NCBI GenBank assembly: GCA_031772625.1
Contig: CM062820.1
Location: 310,999,340 to 311,063,339, forward strand
Length of the DNA: 64,000 nt
Direction: 5' to 3'
DNA from: Pinus tabuliformis
Lineage: Eukaryota; Streptophyta; Pinopsida; Pinales; Pinaceae
The position numbers and the translations under genes are program-made. Positions 56,579 to 64,000 of the stretch are shown piece by piece (position 1 is the stretch's first letter; each line of letters begins with the position of its first letter). Under the pieces are notes generated by a model. The model worked only from the letters and a program-made list of their open reading frames with translations, had not been told where the DNA came from and searched no databases.

Positions 56579-58349
56579 TGTTGGAAATAGTAGTGAGAGG
56601 GGGGGGGGGGGGTGAATCAGTATTAACAGATCAAATAAAACTTTTCAATCTCATACTCAGATTCATACACGCAGCTTCAGTTAAGGATATTAGCGTATAT
56701 ACGCAACTTCATTAAGGGCAACTAGCGTATATGTAGTAATCTTATGATTCAGTTAGCTTATCTTCAGTAAATGCATCAGAACATTATTAACCATATTAAC
56801 AGTAAACAGGTGCAGTATAACAGAACAGATCATCACACATAAGGCACACACATGAACACCATGATATAAGGTGGAAACCCAATGTGGGTGAAAACCACCT
56901 GCTGCAAGTCGTCTCTATTTTTTCTTTAATAAGAAATTTATTTTACAATGTGCTGGTGCAGTCTTTTACGAGCACGCAGGCTACAACCTGCAGAGGGCTA
57001 CAACCCTCTTAGCTCTTGTACTAGTCGATCCATTTACTAGTACGTAGGTGCCTACCTATAGAATGCTCCAACCTTTACTTGTTTTCCAACTGTTACTGAA
57101 GGGAGCTACAACCCCCTTTCTCTTGTACTGGCTGATATGTTTACCAGTATGTAGGTGCCGGCCTATGATCTACCCGGGACCACATTTCATACATTTTCAT
57201 ACTGGATCCATAAGACAATCACCATTGTAGTACAACCTGCATCATTGATCACTGAAACACTGAAACACTGAAACATTGTCAACAACACAGTCACCAAAAC
57301 ACAGAGCAGACACAGAACTCTGCAATAACCATCAGACCCATCTGCAACTTCAAATATCAAGCTTTACAATGTACACGCTACTTGGATGAACCCAACCTGC
57401 GTGTATACGCCCTTTTTCCAAGGCCAACCCGCGTACAGATCTAAAAATATTTCCTTATAACTTTGCAGCTGTACCAGACATTAATCATACTATAACACTT
57501 ATAGAACATTATTTGCGTCAGTATGCAGATCTACAATAAGCATAATCAACCATATACAGATAGTTCATTTCAAACCATTTGATCCCGATCTCTCCTTAGA
57601 TCTTGTTCTCCATCAACCGGTGAGATCTCTCCTTAGCTCAGATCAAGCAATGCATCATCAACCCACAACCTGCATACTGGATCTAATACTTCATCAGATA
57701 TTCAAGACATTTCAGATACCTTTTCCTAATGATCTTCTTCTCCTTATATAGCCTTAGGCCTTTCTCAATACCACGGGCCAAAACCATAGAAATCCAATAC
57801 CATAAACTTCAAAACTAGGGATCAACACGGCCGTCGAGACACCATGGTCCAAAACCATAGGCACAACTTCCAAGGAATAACCGCCACGGACCAAAGATAA
57901 GTTTTCCACATACACGCTCTTTTACTGAAGCCAACCTGCGTGTACACGTGACTTGGTATATAGCGAACCTGCGTATACGCGACTTGGTATATAGTGAACC
58001 TGCTTGTATACGCGACTTGGTATATAGTGAACCAGCGTGTATATATTTTTCTTCATACTTGTAGACTGATCATCAATTCCTTGCTGCTATCCTTCTACAC
58101 TATGATTTGTCATCAGTGTGATTTGCCATCAAGGACAACACTTGTCTCATAATGCCAACAATCTCCCCCTTTGGACTTGATGGCAAAGCTGACTTGTTAC
58201 ACTTAGAACTATCATCTGATTCCTTTGAGCTGTCCTCCATCAGTCACATCCGACATCTCTTCTGAAGATTCATCCAGTTATATATAAGTGAGATATTCTT
58301 CTATGAGAGGGTTGCCATCAAGTACAACACATGCATCATAATGCCAACA
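56579..58349 (-). repeat. 5' LTR (1.77 kb) of gag-only element
   Basis: Matches 51479-53246 almost base for base, including the embedded PPT and old LTR start at about 58152. TATA box CTATATAAGG at 57742-57751. The G run near its end is slightly longer than in the partner. Confidence 0.93.
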
Positions 58350-59668
58350 CACAATACTCCACATATAGCTTGTAGAGGTTCTTCACACAAGCCCTAATAT
58401 TCTTCACCTATCCTATGGATATGTGTCTCAAGAATGCCTTTCCTTTACTGAATATCACATCATAACTATGATATTCCAAAACTGCAACGGAGACAAGATT
58501 CTTCTTTAGACCCGAAACAAATATCACATCCTTGAGTTTGAGAGGGGAGCCTAAATCCCTCTAAAAGGTGACTGTAACAATCTTGGTTGTGTTTCACCTT
58601 CCATCATCTCCCATATCAATGTGAATATGGATATCCTTCTCCTTGAAAGACTAAAAAAATTTATATTTCCTGTCATATGGAATGAGGCACTGCTATCCAT
58701 GTACCACACTCTCCGCATCATCGTGATGGCCATGCATTCAATCAGAGTAAAATAAAGCTAGATATTTGAACACAATGCTTCATCTCCTTCTCATCCTAAG
58801 GTCTTCTTCCTTGTCTTATTTTTTGGACACTTCATGGCATAGTTCTTGAATTTGTGATAGTGAAAGGACTTGATTCTCAACAAGTATTCCTTCTTTCCCC
58901 CTTGACTAGATTCTACTTTGGATTGGGATTTCTTCCCTTTCCCTTTCTTTTCCTTTCTATCCAAGGCATAGTTTTCTTCATCCTCACCCTTGGATGAATT
59001 CTCATCTCTGGTATTCTAGCTTATTTCCCCATGTACCAAATTGGACCATAGGCATTCCCAATTTGGTAGTTTCTCCCCCCCATTCACCGAATCTTGGTAG
59101 ATGTGCAAGCTCTTTAGAATTCCTAGAAGGGATAGGCTTACCAAATCATGATATGCTACAATAACACACACTTGACCTAGTTCATCACAACATTGTGTGA
59201 ACCTGCTTAGGTACTATGGAATGGTCCCATTCTTCTGCATATTGATATTTCGAAGTTTTTCCTTGACCGTTAGCTTCCTATGGTCACTACTATTCTGGAA
59301 TAGATTTGTCAATATTTCCCACATTTCATACAGATTCTATTTCCCAAGGAAATTTGAGACAATATGGTCTCGTACTTCCTCCAATATGATTATCCTCACC
59401 TTGGCTACACACTTATTCCATTCTTCTAGATCTTTAAGATCAGACAATGTTGGTTTTATAATATCATTATCAATCAATTCATTTAGTCCATTATCTTCCA
59501 GCACTGCCTCCATATGTTCCTTCCAAACAAAACAATTTGAGCTCCCCTTAAGGGCATACTCAAGCTTTATTCCATATAAATCATCCTTCTAGCTCTGAAG
59601 AATTGATCCTTCATATACGATCCTCCTACACTAAAAGCTTCAAAATCTATACTCTACAATGAATCTAG
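58350..59668 (-). pseudogene. old copia protease and gag remnant
   Basis: Minus strand. Protease motif RVWYMDSSASFHMTG at about 58660-58730, with the expected zinc-knuckle region before it around 58850 (a degenerate CH..C segment and a Lys-rich run) and gag-like helices to about 59640. Many stops. The 58355-58550 part is the domain between protease and integrase, continued at 51478 and below. Confidence 0.78.
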
Positions 59669-59679
59669 TGGTGATACCA
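59669..59679 (-). other. primer-binding site of old copia
   Basis: On the minus strand TGGTATCACCAC follows the LTR end TTTCTACA. It matches the Met-tRNA primer site for its first 8 bases, then differs. Confidence 0.65.
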
Positions 59680-60531
59680 TGTAGAAATTAATGTGTAGAT
59701 TCAAAATTTCTCATGAAATTTTCTAAATCACAATACTTGAAGCTACTCTACTGGTCTGTAGAAGGAAATTCACCATATAGAACACAAATCATAGACATGA
59801 AAGATAAAAAATCACACATGCACAAAGATTTATAAAGGGGAAACAGATTTCTCAAAACCCCTTACTATTTGTATTGCATTGATCAGAGAATAGAGATGAA
59901 ATACATATACTCTCTCAAGCTTGAGAACACCCTACAAGTATATAGTCTATCCCTCTGCCTGGCTACCCAAATGTTTCCAACACTTATCCAATTTTCAAGC
60001 CCTCCAAGCTCCTATTTCCTTGCGTTGTTCCTCCAAGAAATTAGCTCCTATTATTTAGGAACTTCCCACTATTGAATTGCATAATTCCTCAGATCCTTCT
60101 GATAGAATGCACCACTTGTACACAATGGAATATGCTACAAATGATAGTACATTGCCTTGGAATATCCATCTCAACTGGGTAACTCGAATTCTCTACATGA
60201 AAAATGTATTTTAGGCTGATTGATCAATTAACTGGATGATCATTGAGTGTGGTTGAAGTTCCACTTCCACAACTTGACATCCTCTAGTTCTTTTGAAAGT
60301 TAGAACTAGTTTAACTAACAATAACTCAAATTAACTGAAATGGATTTCTACAAATTAGAAATCAAACATACTAAATTGAACTGAAGATTCCCCACTTGGA
60401 GTTAACCAGTGACAAGTGCCATGTCACCTCAGTTAACTACCTCCAAGATTTCTGTTGAAATAGAAATAGAAATTTTCTCTAGTTTGACCAAGGCAAAGTC
60501 AAATTGAGATTTTCTTACTGCATTTTCAATA
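59680..60531 (-). repeat. 5' LTR of old copia
   Basis: 852 bases from TGTAGAAATTAATG to CATTTTCAATA (plus strand); the inner 380 bases match 31309-31694. The last dinucleotide TA replaces CA, again a transition. The right-hand 5 bases are GGTGG; the partner end is lost so the TSD cannot be confirmed. Confidence 0.82.
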
Positions 60532-60649
60532 GGTGGTTTACACTGCCATCCATCATCATTTCTTTCTTGCATGCATAATGAGTATAGGGAATTAAAATAA
60601 ATAAGAAGATTAATTTGAAACACAGATTCTAGAAGTGATGAAGAAGTGA

Positions 60650-61000
60650 ATGGCTAGATATTGGCAAATCCCCCATCAATGAATATAACACTAAAGGGTT
60701 TCTAGACATGGCCTTCCCAACTTTGTTTCCCACTGGTGATGACGATTGGTTGCATCCATGTATTTGCAATGTTTAAATGCATGAATATGGTTTGCATCTA
60801 CTTAGGTATTGTGATCAAATATTTGGAACCCATCCTCAGTTTCGATATTTCCAGTTGAATATGGTTATGCGCCATCATAACTAGGGAAGAAATTCTTCCT
60901 TTTTCAAAAATAATATCCATGAGACTACACCTGTAACTATTCAAGAGTTGTGTCAACAACTTTGGGATCTACCTGACAATGAACTGGCTTAGAAATTAAT
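60650..61000 (+). pseudogene. Helitron N-terminal domain remnant
   Basis: Reads FLDMAFPTLFPTGDDDWLHP, then MHEYGLHLLRYCDQIFG and HPQFRYFQLNMVMRHH: the classic wording of the Helitron_like_N family. One stop lies between the first two pieces and others follow. Confidence 0.85.
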
Positions 61001-61419
61001 GTGTATTGGTTGTTGTCTTAGGGGTACAAGGACATATTAGACAAAGTGTTGTTCTGAACTCACCGATATTATCGCGCAATTGTGTTGCCCAACATTTTTG
61101 TTTTATGTTGAGTGCAACTGACACTAAGTGACCTAAGTTGCACTGTCTTATGCCTTCATTGAGATGGTACCATCCAAAAAATTAACATGTGAAAAAAATT
61201 AATAATTTTATTCAGTACTTGCATATAGTTGCTACGTACATGCACCAAATATTTAATATATTTCTTGAATTGGTTCTCCAGAAATATCTTGGAGCTAAAT
61301 ACTTCTGCTTTACATTCGTCATTGTTACTTTTGCTGTATTTTTTATGGGTTTGGAATGATGCATTTGTTGTTTTTGTTGGTTTTTATATGCTAACTAATT
61401 TATTTTTTTGGTAGGAATG

Positions 61420-62625
61420 AGTGGTAGCATAGGGTTTTAGTGCACATCCATAGTTTCTTATTGCTGCTAGGAGCTCCGAATGTGGAAACATTGGATTGGA
61501 TCAACCCTTTGAATGTTGATGAGGTGAAGTCCTACTTTGATAAATGTGTAATAGCTTGGAATCCACGTGACATACACCATCATAATGCCATGGTTTCATG
61601 AAGTGTTAATGATGACCCCTACCTTTTTCAAAACCTCACAGATTTTCTCATGCAATCCTAATGAATATTATGAGCATTTGGTCATCAGAATGCACAGACG
61701 CACAAAATGAAGTGTTGATTCTTGTTTATGAAAAAGTAGGTCTATCCTTGTATGCAATTACAATGCTCCATGGGAGGTTCCTAGTGAGTCTTTAATGTAC
61801 ATAGATGAAAAAGGGAGAAAGAAATATGAAGTAGCATGGAATGATGACCATTTGAATGTCCACAATGTGGATTTTCTAATAATGTCATGAGAAAATTTTG
61901 ATTGTCAAGCAGTTTTTCTCGAAGTGCACTGTTGGAATACATTGCAAAATATGATTCGAATGAAGAAAGAAGATCCGAAACTTATCATGAAATTTTGACA
62001 AGGGTTGCAAGTGCAGGTGGATCTGACCCTCCTGCATTATTTGCATATAGAAGGTTTCTTGCAGAAATGCTTGTTGAGCGTGACATTGGTGCAGAAGAAA
62101 CATGTCATATGTTACTAAAGTTGCCTCTTGTTGTGTGCAGTTACAAATTTGTTCCCTTGAATGTTCGCAAGAAAGTGTTCCAAATACTATCAGTGCAATC
62201 TCATGAAATTTCATGTGAGAACAATTTTGTCCAGCTTTATCAAAACCACCCCCATTTCCTTGAACATTTTTGTTTGATAGAAATAACGAGATCATGGAGT
62301 TATGATGCCATGCATAGGTAGGAGCCATGGATACCATGTAATGTGCATGCTCTTATTTGTTTGTGGCCATGTTTCTATGTTATTCCAAATGAGGAGTCAA
62401 GAGAATTCAAAACATTTTACTGGAGTGAGTTTCTTTTGTACAAGCAATTTCACAACATTGCTTTGGATATAAGAATTTCGAGTGAAATTATCATTGAGAA
62501 TAGAAGGAGTCTAAGATATCATGCGTGTCCTGTTAATCGAGGTCCTTTGCCAAATGAGACTGATCAGGAGGATGCCGCGGACCTTTTACATGAAGATAAT
62601 GTTAATAGAGATTTTGAATAACAAC
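61420..62625 (+). pseudogene. Helitron middle region remnant
   Basis: WHRVLVHIHSFLLLLGAPN and WNPRDIHHHNA (61420-61600) correspond to the Rep-adjacent part. The 61902-62321 frame with KYDSNEERRSETYHEIL and RDIGAEETCHMLLKLPL matches the conserved block between Rep and helicase. The next frame, 62343-62621, holds the FKTFYWSEFLLYKQF region. I could not place the Rep catalytic tyrosines with confidence. Confidence 0.78.
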
Positions 62626-62749
62626 AAGTTCTTTCTCGGATTGTTCCTCGAAACAGTGTGACCATTTCTAATCTTGAAAATCTTCGCATAATGGATTACG
62701 ATATTCATTATAATTGTTAGGAAAGAATAGTTCTAGATTAAATTGTGGA

Positions 62750-63995
62750 ATAGGCTATTAATTTTATAACATATTCTCATTCAGTGGGTGCTGTTAATGG
62801 TATCTCAATTTGGGAGACAGTAGTGCCACCTTTATCTCTATCTGAGAAACAATGAGTTGCTTTTGAAATCATTTTATGCCACTTTGTCGATGCTAAAAAC
62901 AATGATGCTTTGAAAATGATCATTCAAGGAACAACTGGAACTATGAAGTCTTCTCTTATTCATTGTATTTGTCATTCTCTTTCAAATTCTACAACGGGTG
63001 GTATAAGTCCACTATTGTTTCTTGCTCCTACTGTCATTGTTGCTTTCAATATACATGGAAAACAAATACACTTAGCTTTAAAAATTCCTATAAAAGATAT
63101 GAAACCATTGAGTGGGAAATCCATGGCAATGTTTCAAGAATAAATGAGGCATATTCGTTATGTTATAATTGATGAGATGGGCTTTATAGGTCTGAGGTTA
63201 TTTATACAGATAGATTCACGTTAGTGAGAAGCCTTTAATGAAAAAAAGGACTCTCCTTTTGGTGGTAGGTCGATGATTCTTGTGGGTGACCTTGGGTAGT
63301 TTCCTCCTGTCAAGGATAAACCTTTATATGTAGGCAAAAAAGCATGGAATGTGTTGTGGGAAAGCTTCAGTATTGTTTTCACTTTGAATAAAATCTTTAG
63401 GCAATAAGGACATGATCCTAGACAAGCATCTTTTCACAATATTTTAACCAATATAAAAAATGCAGAGCCTATTCTGCATTATTTCGATCTTCTCGTGTCA
63501 TGTGTTGATAGTTTCCTACATCTAGAGGAAAACAATTTATTTGATTCTTGAGTTCAATTGTTTGCGATGAATAATTTTGGTAACTTTCACAATTAGAAGA
63601 TGCTCAAATCATTGAATTTTTAAATTGTGAGTTGTGTTGTGGAGCAGACCAGAAGAACATAAATAGTTGACAATGGTGATGATGTGCTGAGGCATGAAGT
63701 GTTGTTATGTCGTGGAGAGTGTGATGCAATTTGTGGTTTGAAGTAGGGATGGTAAATGGTGCACCTAGATATGTTGATGATATAATCTATATTCCTGGTT
63801 CAAATTCTCCTGAACTTCCAATACTCGCTACAATTATTTTTTAGAATTGCACAGGTGTTCCATTTGATATAAATTTTCCAAAAATTGTGCCTATAACACA
63901 TGTTGTTAGAGGGAATCTTAAAAATATGCCTTTAAAAATGGCGTGGGCATTCAATATACATCAATTGTAGGGGATGAATTTGCAACAAGCTATTG
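62750..63995 (+). pseudogene. Helitron Pif1-like helicase remnant
   Basis: Walker A as QGTTGTMKSSLIHCI (usual GTGKS is here GTMKS, so the Gly is replaced); FLAPTVIVAFNIHG; Walker B YVIIDEMGFIG; GRSMILVGDLG and FPPVKD (usual GDxxQLPPV); near the end VPFDINFPK and MAWAFNIHQL (motif VI). Stops interrupt it, and the window ends soon after motif VI. Not functional. Confidence 0.88.
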
Positions 63996-64000
63996 TTGAT

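Larger units (their letters stand above)
51479..58349 (-). mobile_element. gag-only copia derivative (non-autonomous LTR element)
   Basis: Near-identical LTRs at 51479-53246 and 56579-58349, exact TSD CACAA, a perfect Met-tRNA primer site at 56565-56576, one intact gag frame and no pol. The interior from 53247 to 55040 is non-coding, with several CCCCCTTTG / CTCCCCCTGA words (purine runs on the minus strand) as in the pol-LTR spacer of the copia element at 4567-4801. High LTR identity marks a recent insertion. Confidence 0.95.
31309..60531 (-). mobile_element. old Ty1/copia retrotransposon, minus strand, split by two insertions
   Basis: Fragments in one orientation: 3' LTR part 31309-31694, RNase H and reverse transcriptase remnants 31704-33136, [TIR element], integrase and linker 50216-51478, [gag-only element], gag_pre-integrase, protease and gag 58350-59668, primer site, 5' LTR 59680-60531. 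Removing the two insertions with one TSD each reconnects the copia frame, for example ..DAMVEE to YESIV at the TACT site. Frames contain stops throughout, so it is the oldest copia here. Confidence 0.9.
60532..64000 (+). mobile_element. Helitron coding remnant, runs off window
   Basis: Plus-strand fragments in the order found in Helitron proteins: N-terminal Helitron_like_N region (60650-60990), middle Rep-associated region (61420-62620) and Pif1-type helicase (62750-63990). Stops and frameshifts are frequent. The old copia element is inserted next to or within it. Neither terminus of the Helitron is visible. Confidence 0.85.

Noticed and set aside
1..64000. tRNA, rRNA or other RNA genes
   Set aside because: Only tRNA-complementary primer sites of retroelements were seen; no cloverleaf or rRNA core sequence was recognised on inspection.

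Overview
This window is a nest of transposable elements from a large, repeat-rich land-plant nuclear genome. Ty1/copia and Ty3/gypsy lineages, initiator-Met tRNA primer sites, a Helitron remnant and one LTR of about 5.6 kb suggest a gymnosperm-like genome, but no host gene, rRNA or tRNA is visible to settle this. Nearly every open reading frame belongs to a mobile element.

Layout, with nesting read from target-site duplications (TSDs). (1) 1-6003: 3' part of a plus-strand copia element, almost intact gag-pol with one frameshift, then its 3' LTR. (2) 6708 to about 31300: a plus-strand, gag-only copia-like element whose 3' LTR is split by (3) 12944-30407, a minus-strand gypsy-like element with 5.6-kb LTRs that themselves hold a broken coding region; its right LTR is split by (4) 26295-29611, a deleted gypsy element (TSD AAAAG). 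(5) About 31309-60531: an old minus-strand copia element, split by two insertions: (6) 33137-50215, a 17.1-kb terminal-inverted-repeat DNA element (TSD TACT), and (7) 51479-58349, a gag-only copia derivative with 1.77-kb LTRs (TSD CACAA). (8) 40244-44381: an LTR element with no recognisable genes, inserted in a GC-rich palindromic block inside element 6. (9) 60532-64000: degenerate Helitron coding sequence.

The most remarkable object is element 6. It carries two divergent, intron-containing genes: a 1326-codon protein with an RNase H/DDE-like candidate core (LQLDN, GHTHDHIDQ; it resembles the family I recall as DUF7869) and a C-terminal reader-like segment, and a protein of about 1035 codons joining a ParB-like domain to an amino-DNA-methyltransferase of beta-class motif order. 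The ends match for 26 of 27 bases, and removing element plus one TSD restores the host copia reading frame exactly. I infer a plant DNA transposon that carries its own DNA-modification enzyme. This copy is dead: ten premature stops, all explicable by C-to-T change, one TA-repeat frameshift, and a changed methyltransferase motif I.

Elements 1 and 7 share polypurine tracts, LTR ends and related CCHC gag proteins, so element 1 may be the autonomous partner of element 7. C-to-T change also recurs in TSDs and LTR ends, as expected of densely methylated repeats.
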